Source: Styela clava
Taxonomy: Eukaryota; Chordata; Ascidiacea; Stolidobranchia; Styelidae
Assembly: GCF_964204865.1 (NCBI RefSeq)
Contig: NC_135252.1
Coordinates: 18,559,383 to 18,623,382 of the forward strand
Direction: 5' to 3'
Length of the DNA stretch: 64,000 bases
Shown piece after piece: positions 11,506-25,930 of this stretch. The notes below the pieces were generated by a model. It was not told the DNA's origin. It saw only the letters and a program-made list of their open reading frames with translations, and ran no database searches. Each line of letters starts with the position of its first letter. Positions within the stretch are counted from its first letter, which is position 1. Position numbers and translations under genes: made by a program.

Positions 11506-13075
11506 TGCAGAGCAACTTGACTTTTCGAAAAACTAGCAAATTTCAATATATGTGCAGTAACACCGCGAAATAATAAGCTTTTGTACTAGGATTAACTGGA
11601 TATGAAAGTTAGAACGTAAACTACTTAGTTTTATAATTCTGACAAACAAGCGTATTTTTCGTCTTAGTTATCGGATACTTTCGCCGCGAAATGAGAATGG
11701 GTAACATAACACAATGATTGCATATGTACATCGAAATTGGTAATCCTAAAATTAAGAAACCTAATTCTCAAATAAAAACCGTTGCTAGTTTTGTGAGTAA
11801 TAATAACTGAAAGTAATAAAAGTTTCGAAAGTATTTAATGTCATTTAGCAACGGACCCTTATTTATTTGTTTTCAAATTTCCATGCTCAACCAAGCGAGA
11901 TAAATCAGGGACTGAAAATATGAAATTACGTGCCAAACCCATTGAGTAACTAACAATTATTTGTAGCTTGGATTGGCAGTTAGCCCGATGTTTGTATGTA
12001 CAATTAAAGCGACTAATATTTGTTACATCATCAATTGAATTTTACAGTTTTCGGGATTGGATACCGCGCAATTGTGTAACATATAGTCAACGACTTGGTT
12101 TCTATTGAACTGTTATACAGTTCATTTTTATACCAAGAAAAGAAATTGTTTATATTTCCAGCTAAAATATTCAATCTCATAATATTTATACGAAAGTTTC
12201 GACAAAACATAAATAAATCTGTTCCGAAAGTAACGACCTTTAGCGAATATATATCAGGTGACTAACTGATGTTTTCGGTAAATCATAAGCTCGACAAAGA
12301 TGAGATCACGTGACAAAACAAGTCGACCATAAAATTAGAACAAAAGTCAAAAGCGGATTTACGCAATGGTTTGGAAAATTGACATAACGTACACATAATA
12401 TGGTCTTATAGAATTCGTTCTGCTAGAATAAACAGTTACATTCAATAATTGTGAAATATTGATTCTATTTACTATGTATTGATAATATATATAAATTATT
12501 AACCCTACATTATTGGAAAATTGTTAGTAATATCGCTATGTTAAATATAGACGTTAGGATGATACAGAAAGTATATTCAGCGCTTGTGTTTGACATTTAT
12601 TTGATGTAACCTTATTATAACCATTCTAACATTTGTGATTAGATTATCACTTTGATGTCAGAATGGAAAAATACTGTTACGCCATTACGTTTTTGGTAAT
12701 CTCAGCTTCATTCGCCATTTTGTTCTTCAAGCAATAATCCGTTGAAGATCCTGAGTTGCGCAATGTCACGTAACGAAAAAAATTCGTTGTTCATCCGATA
12801 AGCGCTTCAAGTTTTCCTTCGCTATTCTACTTTATAGTAAGTTGTGTTGTAAATTGTATTTAGGGCTGCTGTATTTGATGTAGAGTACCAATTATAAACA
12901 AAAAAATAGCATTTATATTCAAAACTAGTTATAAATACCGATACTCGCAATTGTAAAATTCAATTCAATTTTATGATTATTTGAAACTATTTCTACTTCA
13001 AAATGATTTTTTTAACCAAAAAATAATATTCGTTCTCATTTTTAGAGATAATCTAATTATAAAAAATCAGACAAA
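11506..13075. other. intergenic, upstream of the first peptide gene
   Basis: AT-rich sequence with no supported coding content. The promoter of the downstream peptide gene should lie in the last few hundred bases, but I see no convincing TATA or initiator at a sensible distance. Confidence 0.4.
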
Positions 13076-14628
13076 ATGGTTTTTGAAGTACAAACTGGAA
13101 AAGTTATTTTTCTGGCAGTATTGCTCGCTTTGTTAGGACAATTCTGTACGGTGAGAGGCAATGTATATGATGAAAATTATGAAAGTTTAACAAATGGAGG
13201 TGAACAAGGTCTGTATAATATTCTTATAAATAAAGTTTGTTCATTGTTATTATATTGCATAGACGTATATGTATATATATCATATGTAGACACTTTTTTG
13301 CAAATTCTGACTTCTTACATTTGTTACTGAATGAGAGAAAATTTTGAAATATCATATATATGAAAGCAAAATAATTATATTAATTTTAACTTGATATATT
13401 GGTTAGTATATGTGAATATAGCTAAAATATATTTCTATAATTTCAGTGATTAACGAAAAAAAAGATTTTGCATTTGAGGAAGAAATATATCCTGAAGACG
13501 AAACCGAGCAATATTTTGTCATTGATCGAATGTCGAACTTTGCTGAAAAGGTAAGTTGTTTTTAAATGAGTTGCAAATCTCCATTTTTATTTTTTCTATT
13601 TATCCTCCCAATTTAAATATATTAAAATAATATAAAACGTCATTCAGGACATATAATATTTCAAGTAGATCATGTTAAATTTTGCAACATTTCCACAAAT
13701 TCAAACTTTAAATCAGATTAAATTTAAAATCCACCACGTCCTAATTTTAAAGGCACCTCTTAGGCAAATCTATGACTAGTATAGTTGATCTAAATGTTAA
13801 TGTTTAGGCATGATATAAATTGTTTAAGGACATTTGTAGAAAACTTCTTAGCTTAAAATTTTCAATCTGAATAGAAAAAAATATCAATTAAAAAAAAACA
13901 TTTGTACGATCTGACTTTGAAAAATAGTATCAGTTTTGAAAATTTCTATTATAAAATGCTAAACTTTGCTAACAGCATCCACATACAACGCATTGCAAAG
14001 AAGTTTATTGAAACCTTACTTCTAATTCCGGGCGGTTATTTAACTTATAACTTCAATGAAATGAATAGAAAATATGAAATATATCCAGTACTGCTGTAAG
14101 ATAAAAAATTCGAGTTCCTTTTTTATAGTATAAATGTACCAAAAATAAAATTTCTCTAAAATTCTACCTTAATAAAAAACCACGTGTTTGACGAAAATTT
14201 TCACATTCTTTTTTCAGCTGGAAAACCCCGAAAAAACTTACATCGAAAATGATGATAGTTCAACAAGACAAAGGAGAAGTTTGCCTAGGAAAAGACAAGC
14301 ATATCCTAAATGGTTCAGACATGCTTGTCGCAAACATTTTTGTGGATCTTACGACTGCAGTACTTTCCTGTATGCAAAAGGTAGGAAATTTTCTGTCGTA
14401 TTAGTTCGAGATAATTATTTCCTGTATATTTCGATTTGTAAGTAGACTGGAACTTGTAGAGTAGTAGTTCATGCAAGACTTTCCGGTTAGACTTGTGCTA
14501 GGATCATTTTTGGTTTATAATTATTTTACATTATTTCTAAAATACTTTCAGGAAAGATCTTGTGCAAACATTGTAGAGTTGCAGCATGTAGAAGAGGAAC
14601 TAAAATACTCAAAATAAGTTCAAAATAG
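13076..14628 (+). CDS. secreted cationic six-cysteine peptide precursor 1
   Basis: Four exons join in frame: 13076-13199, 13447-13550, 14218-14380 and 14552-14628 (155 aa). Residues 1-28 form a signal peptide (core VIFLAVLLALLG). Residues 29 to about 92 are an acidic pro-region. RQRR (93-96) is a furin-type site, leaving a mature part of about 59 residues with roughly 16 Lys/Arg and one Asp. A second basic site (RKR) lies six residues in. Mature cysteines follow C-x4-C-x4-C-x11-C-x2-C-x4-C; the last intron separates the first three from the last three. Signal, acidic pro-piece and cationic disulfide-rich core is the classic layout of antimicrobial peptide precursors, so secretion and membrane- or microbe-directed action are inferred. 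The spacing matches no defensin or ShK class I know. Exon 1 could instead end at 13208 (same phase, two more residues). Confidence 0.75.
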
Positions 14629-15933
14629 AACTGATGTGTTTCCAACATGTTTTCCTACAAAGACTACCACAAAAAAGAGATATATTTAGGGACCTGTCAA
14701 TAACTGTCGAACTTCAAAGAAATGTAAAAAGTCGTTTTCGTGACTTTTGTTTTTTAAATGTAAAATTATCAACACGATATTACATTTTATTTAAGTGACA
14801 CCAAAGTCAAATAATCTAATATGCGATAATCACTTTTTTTATACCTTAACATAAATTTGCAAAAAAATATTCTATTTTGACACATTTACTGAGAAGTATG
14901 ACTTGATTCTTCTGAATGGAGAAAGATTTATATCAGGCAAATATACAGCAATATTTAGTAAAAGGATTTTTATACTAGATAAATTTCATGGTAAGGCGAT
15001 GACGCTAAATGAAGTTTTCATCAAGCAAAATGGCGCCTGAATTGTTCTGCCAAGTGTTTTCCAGGGAAAATATATTTTTTACACACCTGTATTTCGAAAT
15101 TCATATCCTTTTATCAAAAGAAGCAACGGGTAATTTATGTATATAGCAATATTTTTTTTATACCTAGTCTTTATTCTGCAGTAGATTATAATAGCTGAGT
15201 CATTAAATTGTTTCCTTTATAATGATAGTTAATATATAATTCGTTTTATGTTGAGCTTTTGTAGTGTATATAGATAACATTTTCAATGAATAAGGAAGTT
15301 GCATCATTTTATTTATTGTATCACGTAAGGTTGAATAAACAGATTTACACTGATCAACTTTGTATAAGTCAATAAAGCATGGAATTATATTAGATAAAAT
15401 TGTTTCACGAATTTATATTTCCAACAAACAAATTTTAGAAAAATGTTAAAATATTGGGAATGCGACGTATATCTTTTTTATCATTGATTAATACCTATTA
15501 TATGTATGTAATATTTCTTGTTCAATGACAAATAAAGTTCTAACACATAAAATACTTTGTTTGATATTTAGTAGTAAATGTTTACATATTCCAATACATG
15601 ACAGTAGCTCTTAAGCAAAAATTTAAACGCTACATCGAACCTGAATTTTTTTCACTGTGCATCAACTTACTTGTCTCATGTTTGAAAAATATTCGACTGT
15701 TTTCAACAATTGGAAAAATTAATTTAATTTCTCTACTTCATGGAGTATATGCAAAAGAACATAAAATATTATAGAAACAGCATATTCAGGCGTAAGCAAT
15801 TAGAAAATATAATCAAGTCTTTAATTTAAAAGTGTTTCCTGATTTCTGACATACCCCATTACCTTATACGTACTCTTCTTCGAGTTGAGTTCATCTCATT
15901 TATAAGATGAATTCATTCAATAGTCATCTATTC
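14629..15933. other. 3' flank of the peptide gene, no further gene
   Basis: AT-rich. An AATAAA at about 15334 is one possible distal polyadenylation signal for the preceding gene; others occur at about 15.37 and 15.53 kb. No coding sequence seen. Confidence 0.35.
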
Positions 15934-16250
15934 TAGTGATTCCCAATGTGGGCAATATCGCGCCCCGGTGGGTGAAAACGATACAGAGGGGGGGCGAAAA
16001 GGCGATAGGGGGGCGATTTTGCGAAACCTGTTTTTGTTCAGCGCATCGTGAACTTGATTACTGTATACTCAGCGTGCTTTCCTTGGTTTGAATCACGTGG
16101 GTGATTATCACACGCAAAAGGGTTGTGTATCCCAGTGGTCGGCAAAATACGGCCGGAGTAAAATAATCTGGCCAGAACGCTTCACTGGATGGACCTTTCC
16201 CCAACCTTTGACCCCGGAAAATTGTTCCTATACTTTACTATTTTAAAATT
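15934..16250. mobile_element. two hAT-like repeat fragments
   Basis: AGTGATTCCCAATGTGGGC at about 15935, followed by a GC-rich run of GGGGCG-type motifs, resembles the left end of a hAT-derived repeat. At about 16131 a second typical terminus, CAGTGGTCGGCAAAATACGG, begins. This contrasts sharply with the AT-rich surroundings. The matching opposite ends and target duplications were not found, so both are probably truncated. Confidence 0.45.
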
Positions 16251-18480
16251 TTCGGTGCTTATTTTATGAGCGGTTTTGCGAGTTGTTGCCTGTAAAATGG
16301 GGTATTTGTTTCAAACTAATATTCTAATTCATACCATTCAACAATCTGTTTTTTTAAAGTACCGGTAAAGAATTTTAGCCTAGTCTACCACATTTATTTC
16401 TACACTAATTCTTGATTACTGTAATTAAACCAAAACTCATAGGAAGACAAAGTGATCATTGACTTATATTTAAATTTCCGAAAAACAACTAAAAACTAAC
16501 GAATATAATTCAAAAACGCGAAAATCCAAAGATCACCAACGCATTTATTCCCAAACACCTCATTGCTTTGAATTTCCTACATGGCATAATTTTTTTTTTG
16601 ATATCTTCCACTAAGGTGGGCAACAAAATTCTAACTGATAGTGCTGTTATTACATTGAAGTTCGAGAATGTTTCGTAATTTCAAGTCTGTGTGAAAGATT
16701 TGTTATTAAACAAGATACTTTGAAATAAAATATTTTAAGTTTATTCATGAACATTCTGAAAACTTTATATACAACATAGACTACGTACTACAATATAACT
16801 ATTTTTGTTGACGAAAACTTTATTCATGTCAATTTTGGTGAGCATTATTGAATAATTTAGGTCCAAAACAAACACCAATTATTATTGAAACTGCGGAATT
16901 ATGTTAAAATATTTTTATTGCATTTCGCAAGTGCTTAGTATTTATAAAAGAAAAAACATTAAAGTGCACAGATAATTATAAATATAAAAAAATAAGTAAT
17001 AAGTGATATAAATAAGTAATGAAATACTAGAATTCCAATGAAATTATATTCTAATATATATCGATGTAACAGCGAAGTAGAAACCAAAACTGCTCAACAG
17101 CATCTCAATTTTTCACTACAAACGGTTTTCCAATTTTTTGCCCTTAGCACCCGTTTATCTTCAAAATCTTCTAATTTTTAAAATCTTCAAAGATATAAAT
17201 GAATAGTATTTTTAAATTATCAAAAAAATTCTAAATTTAGATTAGTTTTGAAAAATTTTAGTCACAACAAATAAATATTTCTAGCTCGTGTTCCTAATAT
17301 TTTTAGTCCAGTTTCGAATAACTTTGGTCTCGCATATACCTGCACGACATTCGTTGTACTAACTAGCCATTTATATCTGCTCTTGATAATATGCCAAATT
17401 TTCTTCATATGCAAATTCAATAAATTTAAATTTAAGTTACTTTCCTTTCATTATTCAACTCAACTAGGTAAATCCCATTTGAAACTTCAATGATTATGAA
17501 TTAAAAAGTAAAAGAAAGTAATTCATTTTTATTCAAACAAAAAAATAAAAAAAAATAAAAATAAAAATACGTTACACGCAATTTTAGTGTGGCTTGATGT
17601 AACATTAAAAAAGTGCTTGATATGTTTTAATTAAAGGAAATCACGACCAACACTGTATAATGGTTATCTATTGGTGGTATCATCAAACTTGGCTTATTTT
17701 TGATAATTGACTGAAAAATTGGAGTTGCGCACAAAGCTCATGTGCTATTATGAGCATTTCATTTTAGTTTGTTTGGTAAAAATATAATTGAATATCGAAC
17801 TGACGAAGGAAGCTCACTTTCCCGTGCTGTTGAATTTCCCAAGTATGTCAGCACTCGGCTTTTAAACAATAATAGGGGCTTTCAAGGTATTAACCGCAAT
17901 TCGTGGAAGCTTTTTGAAATAGGCAATCCTCTTTACTGTATAAACATGAGTTATTTTTCAAGTATTATTTAGAATGGCAATCACGCACAAATGTCATTGG
18001 GAAGTTCTCTGTTTAGCATATGAATGCAAATAAAAACTGGAAAACTCTGGAAAATTCCATAACGTTGTTTTGATTTTTATATTCAATTTTTTTTTTGAAT
18101 TTTTTTTTTAACCATCAAGTGCTGGGATTACGGTAATATAACCGAATCTATTGCTATATGTATTGTCACTGCTCTCTATTATTTGTTTCTTTGTTTATTT
18201 ATTTTTTCTTTTTACTCACCTAAAGACCCGATGACGGAGCAATTTGTCCTTAAAAACCCCAGTCATTCCTGTATTACTTATTATTGAAACTTTTTGATTA
18301 CTCAAGTGAAAAATAAAATAAATCTGAAATTGCTTATAAAGTTCTATAATTTCTGTGCCATTTTTTCTAGACAGTGGAAGATTATTTCAAACTAATTCAA
18401 TCAAGAAATTGGATGGAAAAGTGCACCAATTTAGTTCGCAACACTGGAAATTCTTATGAATTTAAATGACAATCAAACCC
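16251..18480. other. AT-rich stretch, no gene seen
   Basis: Dominated by A/T runs, for example a poly-A-rich block near 17.53-17.57 kb. No supported coding sequence or repeat. Confidence 0.5.
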
Positions 18481-18484
18481 CAAT

Positions 18485-18805
18485 AACAAAACGAGAATAT
18501 CGGTCGGAGATCGAAGACTTATCGATCGAAACTGCGGTTTCGATTCATGACTGTATAGTGACACCGCGTGTCCCATCACTAATTAATTATTTAATAACTT
18601 GCTAATTATACGACATAAATCATCCAAAATCAATTGACTTCTGGTCCGAGATCTGATGAATGCACATGCAAAATTTGGAGCAAATTCAACTAAGCCTTCG
18701 TGAGATATCGCGTGCATCTAACAGACAAGCAGACAGACAAACGGACAAACAGACAAATACCTATCAACATACTTACCGATCTAAAAGATCGATAAGTAAC
18801 AATGA
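18485..18805. repeat. dispersed repeat, copy 1 of the ATCGATAAG family
   Basis: This shares most of its length with 48062-48372. Common blocks include GAGAATATCGGTC, GAAGACTTATCGATCG, GTGACACC.YGTGTCC, TCATCCAAAATCAAT and TTCGTGAGATATCGCGTGCAT. The segment is bounded by inverted ACTTATCGATC (about 18517) and GATCGATAAGT (about 18789). A short-period ACAGACAAG-like patch lies inside. It behaves as a non-autonomous transposon or SINE-like repeat; class undetermined. Confidence 0.65.
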
Positions 18806-21800
18806 TATTCCACTCAATCGGTTTTTAAGGACAGTAAATTGAAATAATAAAGGTCAATGTTACGGATTTATTTTTAAAATAGAAAAAATTCTTCAGTTTA
18901 TTAAACACTTCAACGATAACTTAATTCATTCAATATCTGTTATATATATATCTGATAAAGATTCCGGATTATATACAATTTGCTAGTGTTCCGTAATATC
19001 ATCCTCGTGTTAATAATATATTTATGAGTATTAATTGTCAATAGAGAGTGCCAATGAGACTTTTCTTCTGATTAATGCTTGGTCGTGTTCTATGCTCTTC
19101 AGAAGTTCAAGTGTACTTTGTTTACCTAAGTATATAATGGTAAGTAACGCTTGACTAAAGTTCAACGAGTACTATTTAGAAATTTTAAAACTCATTCAGT
19201 CGTTTTGAATTTCCCAATATATAAATAATGCGCGTATTTATCTATATGTGTTTATCCAACTGGTAAGGTAAACAACGTGGAATCTGAGTTCAATTATTCA
19301 TCTTTTAATTCCATGTTCTATACGTTTCAATTCAAGCTTTATCTATGACCGATAACAATGTTAGTATAATGAAATTTTTTCATGACATACAATGTATCAA
19401 TAAAATGTATTTCTCTCGTGGGTTGGATGATAACTAGTCACCATCGTGTCCATGTTTAAAGTTTTTTGTAATAGTATGACATGCCACAACAAAATTATAC
19501 TCTTCTTAAAGATCAAGTATTTTGATAAATTATAGCCTAACGATCCCATTTCTAGAAATATATAAATTGCTTTGGTAGGATTTTCGTAACGATGTTTGTG
19601 CAATCATCGTGGCCTCAAGTTAAACATAACTTAAGTTTATATATGATTCTTGTAGTCATAGATTTTTGGTAATGAATAACTGGGTACTCAATAAATTTAT
19701 ATACAGCCATTTAATGATGTGCATACTAGATTAAATTTCATTTGCATATGCAGCTAAAAATATTGGTATACAACTAATTTAGTGTAGTTTATGAATATTC
19801 TAATTGTAAGATTCTTAAAATTTGATTAAATTAGGAGAGCAATGGGATTTAGAGATTCCTACTTCCTATATTCCCAATACAATTCGTGTTGATTTTATCA
19901 TATGTCGTACACGGTTTTATCATATAAAAATCATATAAACATATTAAAACTATGAATAATTAATATGTACATTTATTCATACCATCAATAATAATCTAAT
20001 TACTTTATAGTAATAAGCTTTATAGTTTTGGATACATATTTCAAAACAAGAAGTTTTATTGTTTGCGGGGAAAAAAGGTAAAAAAATAACATTAAAGGTT
20101 TAAGAGTAAAAACAAGTTCGCAAAATAGCAAATTACTATTCTTTTAAAATTTAAAACATATTTTTACGATTTTTCCACAATATTCGGGTTATTGTCTTTG
20201 ATTAAATACCTATTCAATTTCAAATCAAGTTTTCTAAAAACAGTTATTCAGGAAAACTCATTTGTATGGTAATTTTTCCCGCTCGAAAACTGATATGCAT
20301 GTAAAAAAAATTGCCAGTTAAACAATAGGAAGGTAATTGAACCTCTTAACATTAACAAATTTACGGAAAATCACCTTCGTATTTTAAACGCGCTGGACGG
20401 TTTTGAATAAATAGTTCTTTTTTGACTTATAGGAAGTGGCAATACAGCAAACAACGGATACTCAATAGCTGAGAACTTAAATTATGTTTTGTGCTGGTAA
20501 GGAATAGATATTTGACACCCATGACTTTATTGTTTTTTAAAAAGAACTAGGATTGCGCATAGGAAATTAACAATATAAATTATTTTTCAGCGAAATTGTG
20601 TCACCAAATTTTTTTTTATATAAATTCCAAAACACTCATAATATGAATGCAAATATTACACTGATCAACAATGGCCGCCGATGGGGATATCACCATTTGG
20701 TGGTATTGTTGTTCAGTAAATACGCCAAAAAATTCACCGTTTTGTATTGAATATTTGTACAAGAAACCTCAATGAAAAACATTATATTTTGGGATTTTAA
20801 CGAACGATGGCCCATAGAAAAATGGCGCTTCGTAACCCTGGAAGATGCCAGGTCCTAATTGCGTAAACAAATTGAAATGTAATAACACGTGAAAAATTCA
20901 AGTAAATTTAAGGTAAAATTAAATTGTTTTCATTGAAAATTAAGAATTTGTTTCAGATAAGCATTTCTAATAGAATTATTTGAATATCCTTAGAAAGAAG
21001 AATTACAAGAATATTTAAAAATGAATATCATTGAAACTCATGATACTTGCTAAGTACAAGTTAAACTTACAATGTTTTCTGATCTATTGTGGACCAGAAC
21101 ATCCCCAGTACGGCCCTCTATTGAAATAAGATTTTAAGCCTTTTGTTCAATTGAAATAAGGCAAACATTGGCAACCCAGTGTATTGTACATTCATGCTTG
21201 AAAATAAATAAATTATTTCATCATGTTTTTGAATTTCCCCATTTTATATAAAGATCGTCAATCTTTTATACTTTTTTGTCTAATATTTTTTACAAAATAG
21301 CATTCTAGTTAATGTGGAGCCGACAAAACCAATCGAAAACGATTATAAATATGACTGCTCTATATTTGTTCGTCAGTCGTAAAACAGGGTTGTTGCGTGC
21401 TGTTCAAAGCAAAGCAAGCCGAACTTAGGTAGAGTTGGTAGATTCTAATATTTTCTGCTGTGAAACAGTATGTGCTTTAATATTTTAGGTATTTCGAGTT
21501 TGCTTTTCTAAATGTAAGTATATTGAATAATTAATTGAATGATAAGCAGTTACTACGCCTTTCCTTTAGACTCATTCTATTTATTCATCCAATATTTCTA
21601 TTCCTTTTCGACTGGGGGATGATGTATTTTATATTTTTAAGATGTAAGAATGCAAGAGAAAAGCTATACTTTTAGAGGCAGAAAATATTTTTTGATTGAA
21701 TTTTCTGTAATACCCAGAAAATGGTAATAATAGTGAATCCATGCTGAAGCATGCAATGGTATTTATTCCGACAAAGCAATATTTAAAGACAAGTAATGAG

Positions 21801-22839
21801 AAATATTTATTATTACTTAATTCGTTTGCTAGAATAATAGATTGCGAATAAAGGAATATCTATCTAACAATCTAAAATATGTAGAATTTGGGGTCTGAAT
21901 ATGATTGTCTTATGCGGCAGGAAATGCTTTATAATGTCCAAAGAATGAGAAATATATGCTGCTTAACATTCATTGACACAATTTTATTGGTTATTTGGAT
22001 AAGATGAGGTGTTTCGACTCCTATCATGTTCCATAACAATAAGGAATCAAAAATAGCTGTTAAAGTTACACTTTATTGTACTATATGATGTTGTTATCAT
22101 AAACTTATGTTCAAGATAATTATAAAGATAATTGAGTAAAAATAACAATTTTGCATACAAGGATTATGATCTTACTTACATCCTCGCCCACCGTATTCTT
22201 AGTCTTTCTAATAACATTTTTCCTAAAAGTAACGCTTTTCGTATATAAAATTTTTTGTCTGTTGCGTTTTTTGAGCTGTAAAACACTTTATGACTCTAAA
22301 AACTTTAATTTCTGGGTCATTCATTGACACACGTAAAATTTTAATTCAATTCCTCTTCTATTTTTGTGCTAATTATGCATATATTGAGATGCAGAAAAGT
22401 TCAAAACTTAATAAATATCAATTTCCAACATAATTTTCTTATTGCAAATTGAATATTAACAGAAAGGGGAAAAGGGGGATCGGTTTATGGATAGAAATTT
22501 TTTCATAGTTGTACTCAGACAATCTATATAGCTTCTAAAAAGATAAGTTAACGGGTAGCAATAACAATGGGCTGCAATTCAAATAAAAATGAATGAAAAG
22601 TTCAAACTGTGAGGTTGTACTTCCGTGAGAAACAGTGAAAGTTGCTTTTGTTTTCAAATTTGAGATGTTTTGTCTTGTTGTGCAATTTACAGTAAATTCT
22701 AACGCAATCTTTTTGATGAAATTTGTGATTTTAAAGGTCAAAGAAAATAAATTCCCAAGAGTCTACATTTCATTTAGTAAATTCTAATGAAGTTTTGTTG
22801 ATTTTTGATTCATCTAACGGAGTGTTTCCGACTGGGAAA
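18806..22839. other. AT-rich stretch, no gene seen
   Basis: No ORF with a recognisable product and no linked splice junctions. A slightly GC-richer patch at 20.65-20.86 kb has no identifiable structure. Confidence 0.45.
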
Positions 22840-25091
22840 ATGTTGAAATCGTGCAAAGCGATAAACCGAGAGCGTGGGTAAGCAATTTCTTTCATCCTAT
22901 TCTTAAACGATATTGTGGAGAAGTAGTAGTTTTTACTTGTTGATGAACAAAATCTTCTATGTTTGTATGAACAGTCACATTAAAAAAAATAATTTTTATA
23001 TGAGTGTTTAATACAACGTACCCCAACCGGTGAACAGTTCCTCCGAGGAAGGAGTTTTGTCGTGTTTGTGGAAAATTTTGCTTTGTAATTGTTTATTTAT
23101 TATTATTAATATTATTATACGTGTTCATGGACATATTTTAAAGTACCTAAACTGTACAAAAACTGGTTAACAGTTCGATGCCGACGCAATATTTGAAACT
23201 GTAGAGTGAGCATACTTTTGTGAAAAATGGACGAATAATTCTCAAATTAGGTTGTTGTCAGCAAAGCTTTATTGTCATCTTATCATTCCAAGAATGAACC
23301 TATTTATAAGTTTGTAGAATGATTTTTACTAAAATAAGAACATTGGCCACATTTGTGAACCTCAGTACGGCACACATGCGGCTGTTAATTGAATACATGC
23401 ATACAAAATTTTACCAAATTTGGAGTGAAACAAGCCCCACCGACCGCTAAATGTGGGAAATTGAGATATGAGTAAATTATCTCCCATATAGGCACGTCCA
23501 TCTTAAACAACCGTTAATTTGACTGTAATTTGACATTATGCGCAATAGCCTGTTCTTTCGCCGATCATCTTGTTGAAACGTTTCCTTCGACACGACTACT
23601 GACACATTTTCATGTCACGAATAAATATACCATTGCAATAATTTTATAGGAATTTTAAAATTTAGAGACCATTATAGTAATATTGTATTTACAAAGAGTT
23701 TGAATGTTTCTACCGCCGAGTCAGTTGCATGGCAGTCGGATCAGGCCACGATGCTAAAGTATTTGTAAAATTACATATATTTTTTACAGTATTACCAAGT
23801 GCAAGTTGTTGTCTATTGCGAGCAAATTGAATACTGGGTTAAGGTGAGCTTGAATTATCACGTTTATAAACAAACCAGTAAAAGATAAATATTGAAGCGT
23901 CTCAAAGAATAAATCATTCTTGTCTAATCCCACGCTATAGATCATTTTGCAGAACAAAAAAAAATTGTACGATTACTGACAGATCTCTTTTGTGACTGAA
24001 ACCACTAAACTAAAAAATAATAAATATTTTGTCTGACCAAAATCATAGTCTTGGGCGCGTAGACGTCGCAAGTTGAAAATTTAGGTTTAAAATTTCATAC
24101 TCACAACCTCACTTACGTTATTTCAAGTTATTTCAGGTTAGCAATGACGAAACGGAAAGTTATCTAAAAAATAGTATATTATTGTGATTCGATGGCTGTT
24201 TGTCTATAGAAGTGTTTGAGGTGAAGACATGAAAACGCCTTGTACAAAAAATAGCCGGTAATTGTCGTTGCGTGATTCCAATATGGTACTAATATTCAAA
24301 TGAAGTAATTAAGTTTACGGTGTTCACTTGTAAATGCGATACGTCAATATTAATTTAATTATACCTGGCACGATTCCTTCTGTATGAACAATTTTAAATA
24401 TTTCCTTCTGTTCAATTTGTAGCGACTATGTTTCACATATCGTGCTTGACTAACCATGAACAAACATTAAAAAGTTGGGCTAGTTTATGAAAATAATTCT
24501 GAAAATCTTATAATAGCAAATATAACCTGCTTATTAGATAGATATTAGGATTACGTTTGGAGCCGTTGTGAATAAAATCGAAAGCCGGTTAGATATCCCA
24601 AACATTTTAATTAGTGTTCCGATATACAATAACATCGACACATAATGGCCGGAATGTTTTCAGTCTAAATATTGTTGGGCCGCTTAAGAAAGGTCTACTG
24701 TATTCTTTGGACCTTACTTTCCCCTAAACCTCAGCGGCATCTAATTCAAATTTCGTAACCTATTCTTGGAGGCAAAACATTCACGAGAATTGAGGTTTTG
24801 CGGGCAGCAGGGCTCGACTTTAAGAGTTTGGTTACGCGATTGAGCAAGAGTTACCTCGCCCACGTTTTTTCACCTTCACTTTTAATTCGTATTATCTATC
24901 ATAGGTTGTGTCGTATGTAAGCCAAATGAAATTTTGGTTTTTTAGCAACAGTGAAGTGCAGTTGCGAGAAAAATGGTAATGTGAGTGAAAATGTGGTATT
25001 GGCATGACTTAGTTTTTATTTTGCTATTCATTGCAGAAAGGGGGAATTCAAATATATCCGGGAAGGTTATGCTCAGTCATTTTGCATGCAG
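22840..25091 (+). other. weak candidate gene of three short exons
   Basis: Three segments with good splice signals join in phase: 22840-22877 (ATG...CGTGG|GTAAGC), 23790-23843 (TTTTTACAG|...AAG|GTGAGC) and 25037-25091 (CATTGCAG|...CAG|GTAAAT). Together they give 49 codons ending open at phase 0, the last piece reading KGEFKYIREGYAQSF. I recognise no family. The second and third segments are also open in another frame, which weakens the case. No terminal exon was found. Confidence 0.18.
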
Positions 25092-25930
25092 GTAAATGGA
25101 TTTGCCAAAGAATTTGCTAATTATAAAGGATTGCATTCGACACAAGCGATCTATAATTATTTAACAATGTGTATTCTGCAATTACGAGTCGTGTATCAGA
25201 AAGAATGTATTTAAACCTTGTATAGTTGTGAAAAGCAAAGACAATTTTGAAGTATCTGAAAATGTTAATGTGAAATATTTAATCATACTAACATTTAGAA
25301 TTTAGTATAATCATTATATCACCTGAAAATATTTTTTAACATCAATAACGCACGTTTGACTGTAAAGACTATTTCTCAATAATATTTTCATTGCGACATC
25401 ACACCCAGGTATGCGTTATGCATTTCAGTCACGCAATAAATAAAGTTACCGGTTTATGGAAATGCGAACTGAGAAATAAGCGACGTGTCGTGTGTGACTG
25501 GCGATTGACAAAGATTAGGTTCTGTTGAGAACGTTGCAGCCACACACGACCCTGTTGTACCTTGTTTACTTTACTACAAGATATAAAAATTAATATCATG
25601 TTCCCATGGAGCTTCATAGGGACTGAACAGTTTAATTCAGTTCTATTTTAAATTGTATAACATTGAATCTTGCTTGCTTTTTTCCATCATAATCTGACCA
25701 TAACAATAATGACAGGAGGAATTTTATGATCTAACTATCGACTTCAGAAATTCTGTATTTTAATTTTAACCTTTTAGAATTTTTAAGATTGCGATTGTTC
25801 TGCCTCGCTACAGATGGTGAACAAGTTTCCCGAAATTTTAGTTTGTTGGCTGGAAAACAACACATTTTTTGGTTAGGTTGTAATCTTGTGCGGTATCCTG
25901 TAATAACTATTTAGGTTTTTACTAAAAAGT
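25092..25930. other. no gene seen
   Basis: A minus-strand 62-codon ORF at 25.43-25.62 kb has no recognisable product. GTCGTGTGTG near 25.49 kb is mirrored by CACACACGAC near 25.54 kb, a small hairpin of unknown meaning. Confidence 0.4.

Noticed and set aside
10953..11546. Two minus-strand ORFs with similar peptide wording
   Set aside because: Similarity comes from the ~180-bp tandem DNA repeat; the peptides are low-complexity and have no recognisable domain.
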